From the NCBI GenBank assembly GCA_958510875.1, contig OY294068.1:67806633-67870632 (forward strand): a stretch of 64,000 nt of DNA, written 5' to 3'. The notes beneath the pieces were generated by a model that saw only the letters and a program-made list of their open reading frames with translations, had not been told where the DNA came from and ran no database searches. Positions within the stretch are counted from its first letter, which is position 1. Each line of letters opens with the position of its first letter. This DNA comes from Endomychus coccineus. Taxonomy: Eukaryota > Arthropoda > Insecta > Coleoptera > Endomychidae. Below are positions 22,030-33,884 of the stretch, in pieces. A program made the position numbers and the translations under genes.

Positions 22030-23240
22030 TAAGAAGGGAGCATTATTGAAAAGTAGCCAGAGGTCAAATACCTGGAAATCACACTAGACAAAGAAACTCT
22101 AGAGGAACAAGCATACAAAATAGATAACAACTATCAAAGCCACACAAGACCTGATGGTATGCAGAAACTTTGCGCGAAAAAAACTGGTTATGTCATACAA
22201 GTATTCTGCAGTGGATGTACAGACAATAGGATAGGATAGGATGTACAGACAATGGAACCTATCATCACATATTGGGCAAAACTAGTCTGGATAGTACGAG
22301 AACAAATCTATCAAAAATCCGAAACTAGCCTGATGTGTATGCAAAATAGGTGAAATGAGACGGTGACCAACGATTGATATATAGTAATGAGGAATATGGC
22401 GAGGAGAACATTATATAGAGTGCCTGAGGAATGAATTACCAGACTAAAGTATCGACTTCTCCCTGTAAATAAGCAAAACTGGAACGTGCCCTAAGATAAG
22501 ATTATAAAGAAGTATAATTTTGTTAAACACTGTAGCACAAAGCTAAGTCGCAAAAGTGAATGAGACAAATAGGCCATCTCAAGACTCACCAGGAAGGCTA
22601 TTAAATGGTATACATCAGATGCCTCTAAAATAACAGAAGGAACTAAAATAGGAGCTAATGGTCATGAAACCGAATACTTTGAAAAATTAGGCAAAATCCC
22701 AGGCATTTTCCGATCGGTAATTCATGCTATAAGGAAATGTGTTCAGTTCATATAGTAAGAACTTCCAAAGATAAAAAATAATAATCGTGTCACATAGACA
22801 AGAAGTCATCAACGCACTGAGCTCCCATATAATCAGGTCCATGATGATCTAGGAATGAATGCTTCTAGAAACTAAACGAACTACGCAAGAATAATTCGGT
22901 TAACCTCCTATGAATTCTGAGTCAAACCGGAGTTGTGTGGAACGAAGAAGCAGACGAATACGCAAAAAAGGGACCGAAACTTGAACTCTTCTTCGGGATA
23001 ATTTCCAGTCCTGAAAGATCTCAAGAAAGAAGTAGACAAACAAAGGTCCTATTAATTGATTACTGGATTAAGGCAAGTAAATATACTTCTGAAAAACTAT
23101 GACTAGAAGAGTTGAAACGATAGTTCCAACCTAAAGAGACTTTTAATCAGAATACTAACGGGAATTCGATCGGTTGAGATGACACCTTCAGAAGCTCGGA
23201 TTGGTAGAGGAGGAAGGGTGCGGGAATTTGAATGTAGCTT
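22030..23240 (+). pseudogene. I/R1-group LINE: RT end, RNase H and tail
   Basis: In broken frames the order is as expected for an RNase H-bearing non-LTR element. VKYLEITLDKET (about 22055) is the post-palm segment; IITY-AKLVWIVREQIYQK (about 22260) follows. RNase H starts with WYTSDASKI-EGTKIGA (about 22605), continues FEKLGKIPGIFRSVIHAIRK, and ends WILSQTGVVWNEEADEYAKK (about 22910-22970). The tail RILTGIRSVEM (about 23148) matches the usual 'LTGH' region before a zinc knuckle. A 15-bp duplication (GGATGTACAGACAAT, around 22213 and 22239) disrupts it. It is non-functional. Confidence 0.8.
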
Positions 23241-23945
23241 TGACATCAAGTTGAAAACATATCAGTGTGAGTTGATTTTCAAGATTACGATACCTTATAT
23301 ATTCCCGGACAAAATTATCGCACAACTCAACACATTGGATTTCATTTTTATTCCACCGTGTACCTATCAATGTCTTGAACGAAGGGAGGTTATTCGATGA
23401 AAACAATTTGAAAAATATAGTCTTGTAGCATTCAATGCTGGTAATGAGTTTTTAGAATAAGGGTAAATTTTTGTTTGGATAGTTATTTCTGTTGAATACT
23501 TGTGTAAATGACAAACTGAGTAGTCTAAACATATCAGTGTGCTTAAGTGTTCCATACCATTGTAGTATTAAATTTGTTTCATTTCTCATGATCAGGCACT
23601 GAGTACTGAGTTGAACACCTGGTGAGGCCGCAACTGGTTATTGGAGGATGCAGTTATCGATATATTGCTGAATAGTTAGTAATCCATCATACAACAATTA
23701 CCAAAGCATTGAGGTGATTCCAATAATGTAGATCGCGTGCAAGGCACCCAGGACAGGGTCCGTCCAGAGTTTTCACATACAAGACTACTTTTAAAAGCTT
23801 TTATTTAACTTGTTTGTTTATTTGAACGTTTGGGTGAATTTTTGCAAGTGAATTTTGACCCACTTCTAGTAGACCGGTTAACTTCAAATTTCGAAGTTTT
23901 CATCATTTGGGTGACAATACATTCTATGGCATTTTGATAAGACCG
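23241..23945. other. No gene recognised
   Basis: The opposite-strand frames at 23179-23406 mirror each other and overlap the LINE tail. Nothing else is supported. Confidence 0.35.
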
Positions 23946-24262
23946 AAAAAGATGACGCCTCCAAGATGTCGGACGAGTTTTGTGATTATGGCCCGGTTCT
24001 ATTCAAAATTGGTACATGGAAGATTTTGGGGTCGAAATTTAAAAAAGCAATATGGCAGCTCCAATATGGTGGACGAATTTTATGACTAGGGGCCGATTCT
24101 ATTCGAAATTGCTATGTGCAGGTTTTTGTGGTCGGAGATCATACTTTTCATATCAGAATTCAAAAATTCAAGATGAAGTCTCCAAAATGGCAGACGAGAT
24201 TTGTGATATAATCTGATTTTATTCGAAATCGGTATGTGTGGTCGAAGATTCATATTACGTAG
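23946..24262 (+). repeat. Three diverged tandem units of 100-120 bp
   Basis: The box TCCAA-ATG-CGACGA-TTT-TGA recurs at about 23960, 24060 and 24180, each followed by a TTCTATTC-AAATTGGTA-like box. The periods are about 100 and 121 bp. This could be a small satellite remnant or an internal array of a mobile element. Confidence 0.65.
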
Positions 24263-24319
24263 TCAAAATTCCTATAAATTTTGCTTTAGGAGAAATAAAA
24301 ATAAAATTAGAATTAAACA

Positions 24320-24636
24320 AACATTAAAGACAAGCTTTTATTTTAAAGGTTACTAAAACGAAAAAATAACTATTTTGTTAGATAAGAGACCTAAGTTATT
24401 CGGTTCTCATTACTGGAAATAATAATAAAAAGTTTTGTCGTATGAGTACTCTATTTTGACTCCTCCAGTATCATTCGTATTCAGTTGGAAGACAAAAAAT
24501 AGGAATTCTCATACGACAAACTTTTGAATATGTTATTTCGATATGAGAACAGAATAACTTACGTTTCATATCTAACAAAACAATTATTTTCCTTTTTAGT
24601 ACAGTTTAAAATAAAAGCTTTCCTTTAAAAATGATA
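24320..24636. repeat. 0.3-kb palindrome (fold-back)
   Basis: The arms of about 150 bp (24320-24470 and 24490-24636) face each other. AAGCTTTTATTTTAAA (24333) pairs with TTTAAAATAAAAGCTT (about 24605), and GTTAGATA near 24379 with TATCTAAC near 24571. GTCGTATGAG and CTCATACGAC flank the centre. It is non-coding; a MITE-like fold-back element is likely. Confidence 0.8.
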
Positions 24637-24639
24637 TTA

Positions 24640-25672
24640 ATTTAAAATTTTCCACAGACTGCACTCAGAGATCGTATTTTGACTGTCAACATCTCTGCTA
24701 GAATATTAAGAAGCCGTCTCCCTGAAGGTAGTCTTAGCAGTATATTGTGTTGTTAATTTGTTTTTTCACGTTGAATTGCTTTTGTTTAAAAATGTAATCC
24801 AAAATTCGCTGAGAGTTAATGTGATTATGCAACCTATCATTTTTTTCATAACTTTATCTAAGCTATTCCTCTTAAAACTATGGAAACATAATTTGAAGTA
24901 TAAAATAAATACAACAAAATGTAAGTGAGGCGATAATTTTTTTCGGGAATGTATTTTTGTAGATCATTTGGAAATATAGCAAACGTTCATATTGAATATT
25001 CATTCCAAATATACCTGCAAAAGAGTAAAAACTTCCAACCATCAACCTGAATATATGACGTTCTTGAGGTGAGTATTTAATACGAGGAATAGGCCATTTG
25101 GTCAGCAGCACGTTGGTTTTCTTCACTTAATATGTTATTTCAATGGTTACGTAGATAAGTTATTGATGCTAGTGAACGTTTCCAAGAATACATATCTACT
25201 CATTTGCGGAATACGTTTGTTAGTCTCAGTTAAATCGAATTGAATGATCTTCTCTCATTTCAACAATTCTTCTAGACGAGCTATGAGTTTCCTTTAGGAA
25301 TGGTATATATCAAATTTAAAGGTATTTGAAACGTGGGTGTAATATTACGTGATTCAGTCTGTAACGAATTCATTTATAGTTTGATGCTTTCGTCTCAATG
25401 ACGTGATGGAGATCACTGGTTTAATTCTACATTTACATCGGGTTTTACTTCGAATAATTCCATATTAACACTCAATATTCTTGTACGAACAAAGATAACT
25501 CACGAATATTGATAGTACCATCTATGTTTTAATAATTCAGACCATTACGAAATAGAATAATGAAATAGGTCGCAGTCTTGCTCGATTATATCAATGTTAT
25601 TCCGCCAGATATGACATAATGAGCTTTAGTTAATTACCTCGAAAACGAATAAATTTTCTTAGGTAAAATAAA
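24640..25672. other. No gene recognised
   Basis: No domain, TIR or array seen. The minus frame 24878-25126 is hydrophobic, with no recognisable family. Confidence 0.35.
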
Positions 25673-27505
25673 AGTCCAGTCTGTAAGGTGGGAAAATAGG
25701 CCGAATTTCTAATTTTTTTACAGTAATTTGAATTTGACTACTGAACGACTATGCAATCTCCCCCAATTCAACTCTATATGCAAAATTAACCCTTTTTTCA
25801 ACTTCCTTTTTAAGATAATTTTTAATCCATCAAAAAATAAAAATTAAGCTCTCAAAATGGATTCTAGGATGTTTTTTTGGGTCGCTGAACGCGAATCCAA
25901 GGACATTTTTTCGGAAAATTTATTCAATGGATGGAAAATCGGGAAAGTTTGATAATTTTCATACAAAATTTCTCATTTTGCACGTAATTGAGACTTTATA
26001 CACAATAGAGGTCAACAGTCGCGTATTTTGAGCTAGAGGAGAAAAAGCCACGAGAATTTGCGGAAAACAGTGGAAAACCGGAAAAGGAGATCTTTCCATG
26101 TCATCGAAATTATCGTGTGATAGCTCATTATAGGGGTTTTTTTGGTCGCTGATTACGAATTAGCTAATTATAAAGTTCAAAAATATAATTTTCCGGAAAA
26201 ACGTGGGAAATTTCATAGTGAAATCTCATTTTTCTCAATGGAATTTCTTCAGTGCCGTGTTGAGTTACATTTATGTTTTCGATGCTTATGTTAAACTATA
26301 CAACAATTTAAAGTAGTGCCAAAAAAATTAGTATTATCAAAATTCCATAATCAAAGAAAATTACAAGGAAACACACTCTAACGTGATTGAAATTATCGTG
26401 TGATAAGTCACTATAGGAGTTTGTTTGGTCTCTGATTACGAATTTTCTAATTACAAAGTTTAAAATTGTCATTATCCCAATATTATTTTGAAACTCTTTT
26501 TATGTTAAATTAATTACCAGTGTCCAAAAAAACCCCTGTAGTGACTTATCACACGGTAATTTCGAGAACGTTAGAGTTTTGCCCTTGTGATTCTCTTTAA
26601 TTTTTCCGGAATTTTCAAATAACTATCTTTTTAGCATTACTTTTAATTTTTGTATAATGTAATATAGACATCGGAAACGTAAATGTAAATCTTTCTTTTT
26701 CTTCAAAAAAAAAAAATGAGATTTCATAATGGAATTTTTCCACCAAATAATCCCCTATATGACTTATTGCATGATAATTTCAAACCCGTTAATGTTTTTC
26801 CTTGTAATTTTTTTGATTTTTCTGGAATTTTCAAATAATTTCTCCTTTGGCATCACTTTAAACTGTTGTATAGTTTAACATAAGCATCGAAAACATAAAC
26901 GTAACTCAACACGGCACTGAAAAAATTTCATTGAAAAAAATGAGATTTCATTATGAAATTTTCCACGTTTTTCCGGAAAATGATATTCTTGAACTTTATA
27001 ATTAGCAAATTCGTAAGCAGCGACCAAAAAAAATCGCTATAATGAGCTATCACACGATAATTTCGATGACATGAAATGATTTTGATTTCCGGTTTTCCAC
27101 AGTTTTCCCCAAATGTTTCTGGCCTTTCTATTCTAGCTCGAAATACACGACTGTCAACCTCTGTTGTGTATAAAGCCATAATTATGTGCAAAATGAGAAA
27201 TTTCGCATGAAAATTACCAAACTTCCCCGATTTTCCCTGCATTGGATACGTGTTTAGCGACCCAAAAGACCTAATAGAACCCATTTTGGAGGTTTAATTT
27301 TAATTTTTTATGAATTAAAAATTATCCTAAAAAGGGAGTTGATAAAAGTGTTGATATTGTATCTAGGGGTGAATTGGGGGAAAATGAATAGTCGCTCAGT
27401 AGTCACGAATGACCTTCATGGTCCATTATGCATTATGCATACAGAATTTTTCGGATTCAAGTTACTGTAAAAAAATTAGAAATTCTCCCAGCTTACAGAC
27501 TGGAC
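25673..27505. repeat. 1.8-kb imperfect palindrome
   Basis: AGTCCAGTCTGTAAG (25673) and its complement CTTACAGACTG (about 27492) mark the outer ends; the centre lies near 26480-26510. A sub-unit containing ATTATCGTGTGATA, TATAGG-GTTT and TTGGTCGCTGATTACGAATT recurs at about 26110 and 26390 (plus) and 26520, 26740 and 27010 (minus), so the structure is an inverted array of a repeated unit. The right arm has about 45 extra bases near 27415-27455. A 118-codon frame (26928-27284, minus) is not preserved in the other arm and is probably not coding. Confidence 0.85.
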
Positions 27506-27889
27506 TATAGGAACAGTGACATTCATCAAAAGAAGAGCGTTGGGACATATAAAGATCTCCCCCAACTGAGTGATGTTATTCAGAGTGTGATAACTGACGA
27601 AATTCTTAATTAGAAGTCCCATTTAACTCGGTTCAAATGTAAACAAAACAATAAAGTTCTGAAGAAGGCGAAAAATGGTGAGGCATAATACAATGGGCCG
27701 TTAGGCCTAAATGTCATTGAGACTGCCATGGTTGAAGAATCGAGCGTACCACACGAGGTGGAGTGTTTAGTGGGTATATCTGAGGTGCTTAAATTCAAAT
27801 TCGGGGACTCTCACACTACCTTATGAGAAGTTACAGGGTAAAAAGGGTTTCAGCTGTCTCTCAACAAAAAAAAACCAACCATATAATTC
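27506..27889. other. No gene recognised
   Basis: A frame on the plus strand to 27613, then others, read through unidentified repeat-like sequence. No domain named. Confidence 0.3.
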
Positions 27890-28114
27890 ATACACAGTTT
27901 GGTAATATTTCGATCGGCATTTCACTATAAATAAGAAATATTCACCTTTATCCACTAAAAATACGTTCTGAGTACATTTCGGCTACCAAGTAGCCATCAT
28001 CAGAGTAAACTGTTCACTCTGATGATGGTTACTTGGTAGACGAATGATCCTCAGTACTTTGAGAGTATATTTTGTGAATATAGATCATTTATAGTGTTAT
28101 AGTGTATACACAGT
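27890..28114. mobile_element. PLE-D terminal inverted dimer
   Basis: Two PLE ends meet head to head at about 28013. The minus hairpin (27975-28012) has CTGATGA, T, GGCTAC/GTAGCC around a TTG loop, and GAAA. The plus hairpin (28018-28046) has the same layout with a damaged GAAA box. Outer parts on both sides contain the PLE-D terminal boxes (TAGTGGATAAAGGTG and TTATTTATAGTG on the minus strand). ATACACAGT at 27890-27898 and 28106-28114 could be a 9-bp target duplication. It is non-coding. Confidence 0.65.
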
Positions 28115-28888
28115 GTGAAATCTTCCTTAGTTTATCAGCATTCCACTATTAATAAATAATAAAGAGTAATAAGAGGTATACTGAAAGAAAGATATGTATA
28201 TATTATTAGCTTAAACGAGAGTTCAAGTAAATAAATATGAACCATAATAATATAACGCGTTCCAGTATAAATATGAATCGTGATTCACAAAACAAATTCA
28301 CACCCGCCCTTACTTCAACACATGATCGGATCTGAAATAATTTTCAATCATGCCAACACAGATTATATAACAAGTTGGCCGAGAATCGAACAGGTATTCA
28401 GGTTGGCCGTGAGGGGAAATCGTCTTTGCACTTACTGACCAGCAATAAACGGTAAATGTACATAATTCTTAATATAAAGTTTCCTTAAGCTTGAACAAGA
28501 ATCCGCGACGCAACCGGTACATAACTGAATGAAACAATAGCTGTGTTGGTTAATAAGCTAAAAGCCGTTTCATTTTACGTGAATGGTAATGACAATTTCA
28601 TACAATTTAGCTGCGTATAAATGTTAAAAATCAATGCTTGGAAATCATACATTAAATGATATGAATGAAAACTAAAGTGGCTTTGTTTTAGTCATACATT
28701 TTTAGTCTCTTTATTTTATCGTCTTCCACCTTCGGTAGCGTTTCGCTGTTTCTGGTACTTTGACGTTATTTAGCTAAAGTGACGTTCTGATACTTCATTC
28801 ATACAAAAAGTATCCACATACGTCTAAAAGTTTTGATCAATTTTAATCTCTTCTCGCGGTATCTCAACAATTCTATTACGGTGATATA
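28115..28888. other. No gene recognised
   Basis: No supported feature in this interval. Confidence 0.35.
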
Positions 28889-29898
28889 CCGGGATATCAA
28901 AAATTATCTTGGTCAAGGGTGGTTGTGGAATCTAAAACGTGTGTCTTACTTCACGTTATCAAAAATTGTGTCAAATTAATTGATTTGAAGTTTCTAAAAG
29001 TGAGAAATTTCGCAATTTTATATGAATGTTATAACACTCAGAAGTCTATAGCGCTTTGGACTCCGGGATTTTCACGTGGCCTATCGAAATTAGAAGGTTC
29101 GAATTATATAAAAACACAATTGCATGAACTCCAGACGTCCTATGTAATTAGCTACGAACGTAATCATTTTGACATATGCCTCGTGGAGCTCGCTACGCGT
29201 CAGTTAGAGTTTATACTTTTTACCTCGATTTGTTAATTCGGGGCCGTTTTATGCCCCGTGCGGCCGGCGCCAGTTGTAATAAAGTGTTTTCGACTGTAGG
29301 CCGCTAGCTTTTAATCGCTTTTGGGTATATTTTAGTAGCTAGAAAATTCTTCTTGGTACGTCGCACGTTAGACGCGCGTAGCTGAGACCTGAGAGTACCT
29401 GTTTCTATTTTAATTAAATATTCCTATTTAATCGACATTTTGGGGCCCGAGACTATCCCGAGACTATGGTATTTAGTTGGCCCCGTTCATAAACTACAGA
29501 CATGGAGCGAAAACCGCATGCGAAAAGTCCTCGTAAAGACGTTCTATGTTCCGAAGATTTGCACTTTTCTAACTCGCGAGCTACGCGCTCCTCACCTGAA
29601 CGTCATTCGATTTATCGAAAATTAACCAATTTAAAACAGTTTTCGACCCCGTTTGTGACTATTGCGACCTTGTAAAAGGTTCAAAGTTAACATTCTGTTT
29701 TACATTCCACAACCACCCTTGACCAAGATAATTTTTAATTTGTAGTTCATTATTGTTTTACAACTGAAATAAATAGGTATGAAATTTGTAGGTTATTGAT
29801 GATGTCAATGTGACAGTGACATAATTATTTCGAACGTAAAGTAAGACACACGTTTTAGATTCCACAACCACCCTTGACCAAGATAATTTTTGATATCC
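28889..29898. mobile_element. Repeat B copy 2: 1-kb element with 66-bp TIRs
   Basis: The terminal inverted repeats (28892-28957 and 29833-29898) run from GGATATCAAAAATTATC inward and differ at one of 66 bases. Comparison with the right end of copy 1 suggests the true terminus extends outward as CCGGGATATC. A partial extra copy of the right terminus lies internally at 29710-29736. The core is CpG- and GC-rich relative to its surroundings. The 105-codon frame at 28919-29236 begins inside the TIR and is frameshifted in the copy at 50646-51231, so I do not call a protein. This looks like a non-autonomous DNA transposon of unknown superfamily. No clear target duplication is visible. Confidence 0.8.
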
Positions 29899-30815
29899 TA
29901 AACTAAAAGTTTATGATGATATGCGTTTAATAAAGGTTATATCGCATATGTGCACATTTCAGAGCTACCAGATTGAAGTATATTTTTGTATCTTGTCAGA
30001 CAATTATTATGATATGCGTTTCTAAATTACGAAGATTTACTCCAGATCAACCAATGACATCACAATCTAATAATTCTGGACAGCTGTTTCGCCTTCTCGG
30101 GCTCATCAACAGAAAGAGTAAGGTTATGATGTCACTGGTCGACTGTTCTATTGTGATATAATAAAATATCATCGACAGAATTGTGAGAAAAACCTAGATG
30201 TTCCAACGCCATCTACCTATGAATAGATAGATTGACTCTCAGATTCATCTCCACAGGCATGCGGGAGTATCAGACTAACTGAACCGCCAGAAGATCAAAG
30301 TAAATATAGGAGAGATCTCTTGGTATCTTCAAGTGCAAATCAATCAATCTGCAATGGAAGGTGAGAAGGAATTGTGACAAATGTGTCCGTAACGTCGCCT
30401 CAACAATTTTATTATATTTCACGACTATTATTTTGTCATTTTAATATGCTATCAGATGATTCTGTATTTGCATTTTATTTTACCTAGAGCGACTGAAATA
30501 CCAAAACTTTGTCCAAAAAAGTGACTGGGTAACGTCAACGTGCGAGAGAGTTACTGTGTATTATATGAGTGACTAACCAGATGCCGAAGATGCTTTATAG
30601 TTGGAAGACGAGGTTGAATTTCTGACTGAAATTTCTGTGAGTGAAGATGCTTAAGAATTGCGCGAGTCAGCCTGGATGAAAATATTTTCTGCTTTTTCTG
30701 ATCTCAAGTGAGGTGATAGCCAAAAAAACTTGTGAAGTATTTTATGGACGACCAGATTCTTCGTTGTTTCTCAAAATACAACCTAAGAAGATTCTATTCT
30801 TATGTTAGTATCACA
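29899..30815. other. No gene recognised
   Basis: No supported feature; the frame at 29973-30161 has no recognisable domain. Confidence 0.35.
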
Positions 30816-31247
30816 TATATCACTGCTAAAATTTCAAATTTTCTTAGTAATTTAGATATTCACGTAACGTTTAAAACAAAGAATAATTAAGCCAAATTTA
30901 TCAAGAATAATAAAGATAAAATATCCGATGAGGACAAATGTGGGGTTTCCAAGCTGACATGTGGATCTTGGCCGATGATATACATTGGTCAGATAGGAAG
31001 AACTTTCAAAAAACGAATCAAAGAACGTAGTTCCATTAAAAATAAATCGGATTCAACCTTTGCGGAACATTTAATTATAGAAAACTATAACTTTGATGAT
31101 AATTTCAAAATTCTGCATCTTCAGGTTAAATGTAATAAATTAAATTTGCTAGAATCAATAGTAATTAATAAATATAAGAAGTCCGATATTCTATTGAACG
31201 ATCAACAAATTCTTGATAATTCTCCCTTGTTAAATTTGTATAATTAG
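30816..31247 (+). pseudogene. PLE-D GIY-YIG nuclease fragment
   Basis: In frame with 30975-31247 the upstream codons give VTFKTKNN, one in-frame stop, AKFIKNNKDKISDEDKCGVS and KLTCGSWP. The GIY-YIG core MIYIGQIGRTFKKRIKER follows, then FAEHLIIENYNF and LNLLESIVINKY. This is a Penelope-type nuclease, related in layout to 2855-3541. The second Cys of the CX2-type pair reads Trp (TCGSWP), a damaging change. The RT is missing. The PLE-D terminal sequence follows 240 bp downstream. Confidence 0.8.
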
Positions 31248-31482
31248 GGTTTTCCGTGTGCTACCAGTTTAACGTTTAATCCCCCAATGTAAAATTCCAC
31301 TAACCATATATCCTTATATTATCATTAAACCTATTTATTAGGTTAGCCCTTTTGTAGTAAGATAGTACTTTGTAATATTTGTTCGAATAACTATAATTCC
31401 ATTTATTTATTAAATTAGTGAAAATCGAACTTTTAATAGTTATTTTATTTTAAGTTTTTATTTTTAAGGATTTTCATCAGGT

Positions 31483-31676
31483 AATGACTGATTCTGTTAA
31501 ATTTTATTCAAGGGTGATTGTTTCTTATTCATAGTGGAAGGGAAAGAATTGGCAACTTGGTAGCTGAAAGGTTCTTAGTAATGGCTGATTCTATTAAATT
31601 TTTATTCAAGGGTGATTGTTTCTTATTGATAGTGAAAGAGAAAGAATTGATAATTTGGTAGCTGAATGGAAAATTA
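31483..31676 (+). repeat. Two tandem units of a PLE-D end
   Basis: A 97-bp unit is repeated almost unchanged (31483-31579 and 31580-31676). Each contains CAAGGGTGATTGTTTCTTAT and TGGTAGCTGAA, which are PLE-D terminal boxes also seen at 27.9 and 52.0 kb. The array lies downstream of the nuclease fragment, as expected for tandem pseudo-LTR sequence at a PLE end. Confidence 0.7.
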
Positions 31677-31679
31677 CTT

Positions 31680-32870
31680 TACCAGTAGTGGATCAGGGTT
31701 ATAGTGTATCCACAGAAGTTGTGAACTCTTCTATAGTTTTTAGATACCAAAGGGTGTTGTGTTACTGGTTACGTGAACTATTTCTCTAGAACAATACCAT
31801 ATAATAGCAATACAACACGTATATTAAACCAGACTATACTCCTTTAGAGTATATATTTTATGAAATATCCACAACTCTACAAGTTAAAATTTGAGTAATA
31901 CCTAATGAAGTTTAAATCAAGTATTCGGCAATATATTTGTATTGGAATATTGTTACTCGGAGATAATTTTTCTAGGATGCTTTAAGATTTTCTAATAGTT
32001 CTTATGTAAAATAAAATAAACACTGTATATTGCCTCCCGGTATCGGTATCCAAATACATCGTTTCAGAAACGTAATATTAATGACATAATGGTCAACCGG
32101 TATTTGTTTTAATCACAGTAGAATTTATAATACAACAATGATCACGATATTTAGTTAAATCCATGTACTTTCTAGTACTAGTAATTTCTTGCTTCTTGCT
32201 TAAAGTTATATATTAGGTAGCCCTTTTCTAGTGAATTGGTATCTTGTAATATTGATTTGAAGAAGCTACTGTGTTAGCGAAACTATAGTTACATTTATTT
32301 GTTAAACTAGTAAAAATCGAACCTTTAATAATTATTTTATTTAAGTTAAGATGTAGGTAAGAGATTATTTACGAAGATTTGAAAATTATATTTTGCACTT
32401 TGTTCATGATCAAACAATCTTTCATGGGAGAAGATTTTTTCAGAAGCTACTGATAAGATTTTGCCCTCTATGAATAGTTATCAATTTCAAATAAAGGAAT
32501 AATTCAAATAAGATTTCGCTTGGATTAATTTACGTCGTTTCTTTAACGATTGTTATATAAAAGATCATTCAAGTAGACGAATTTTAAATGAATCTGAATG
32601 AATGAAATCGACTGATAATTTAATTATTCTTCATTCTGTTACCGGAAATCACGAGCTGTAAAATTTTAGGAATTCAAATATTTTCTAATCTAACCGATAA
32701 CTAACTTAGCTTAGTTTTAATTATGGATCTGGGAAAAATAGATTGTTCGCATAATGGGGCTCGTTGACGATCGGAAGAAATGTAGACAAAAATGCGACAG
32801 TTTGTTGTTCCATCTTTCACGTTCTGTAATCCTTCACAATTATTGAGTCAACGTTTTTATGTATGGTTTT
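31680..32870. other. No gene recognised
   Basis: No domain. Fragments near 32200-32340 (TTAGGTAG-CCCTTTT, GTAATATT) resemble 31340-31440, so PLE-D flanking sequence may recur here. Confidence 0.35.
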
Positions 32871-32874
32871 TTAA

Positions 32875-33725
32875 TTTACATATTATCAGATACTTTACAT
32901 AGAAATTTACATGAAAGACAGATCAATAGATTGATGTATCATTATCACAGTTCAGACTGTTTATGATAGACAACATATAACCCCTCAGCATGGCAGCTAA
33001 CGTTTACATGACCGACTGCTGATCCACTAACACTACTGCCAGTCACATAATGTTCGTGACAAACCATTCCATATCATAGATATTCCTGTTAATTCAAATA
33101 AACTTTTACATAGATTATCATCTTACGTTTTTCCATACGTACAGATATTTCTATTCATTAGAAATATTTGCATTAAGTATTGATATTTGGGGAATGACAT
33201 AGAGGCGACGCAGCTGACGTTTTCTTCTACGTGTAACACAGAGACAACAGCTAGTATTATATAACAGCTAGTATTATAGAAATTTAGCATATAAGTTCCT
33301 TATACGACGTAGGCTAATAATCCTCTAATAACGGATTTTTTGGAACTCAATCCCAAACGGGTTAAAAGGGATTCGATATTTTCTGACAGCTAATATAATC
33401 ATGTACAACTTATATGACAGATAGTTCCATAGATTAATGGAGCATTACGACAGTATATACTGTCTATGACATACAACACATATCCTCAACTATACAGAAA
33501 AGGTTTACTTGACAGACAGCTCATGCATTGAGTCACATAATCTCCGGGATAGACCATTTCATTACATAGATCATTGTCATTTCAAATAAACTTTCACGTG
33601 ACATAGAGTATAATAATAATGTGACATAGAGCCTATCCATGCCTTTAGATGTTATTACTTATTCGAAATATGCGTTAAGTCTTGAAGCTTGGCAAATAAT
33701 ATCGTGGCGGCGGAATCGACGCCTT
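32875..33725 (+). repeat. Diverged direct repeat, period about 510 bp
   Basis: Blocks 32875-33225 and 33390-33725 share, in order, a CATAGA...GACAGAT box, ACTGT-TATGA-A-ACAACA, GAGTCACATAATnTnCG-like and GACCATTCC/GACCATTTC boxes, TCAAATAAACTTT-CA, and a final GGCGACGCAG/GGCGGCGGAAT box. The spacer has a 16-bp tandem duplication (ACAGCTAGTATTATA, about 33248-33280). No coding frame is conserved between units. Confidence 0.5.
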
Positions 33726-33819
33726 AACTACGGGCAGTACTTGTTTCTGCGGGCACAGCCCGCGGACTACAGTCAGTAAACTATAAGAGAATTCACACTG
33801 TGGATACACTGTAATACTA

Positions 33820-33881
33820 TAAATAAGAAATGAACACCCTTATCCATTTTTAGTGGATGTTTCTTATTTATAATGTAGAAA
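33820..33881. repeat. Small inverted PLE-D end
   Basis: ATAAATAAGAAA (33825) and TTTCTTATTTAT (about 33866) form a palindrome around CCTTATCC and TAGTGGAT. These are the outer boxes of PLE-D, so this is a remnant of two ends head to head. Confidence 0.55.
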
Positions 33882-33884
33882 ATC

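Noticed and set aside
26928..27284. 118-codon minus frame in the 1.8-kb palindrome
   Set aside because: The other arm does not preserve the frame and no family is recognisable.
28919..29236. 105-codon frame in repeat B
   Set aside because: Begins within the TIR, and the copy at 50.6 kb has frameshifts and a deletion there, so no protein conservation is seen.
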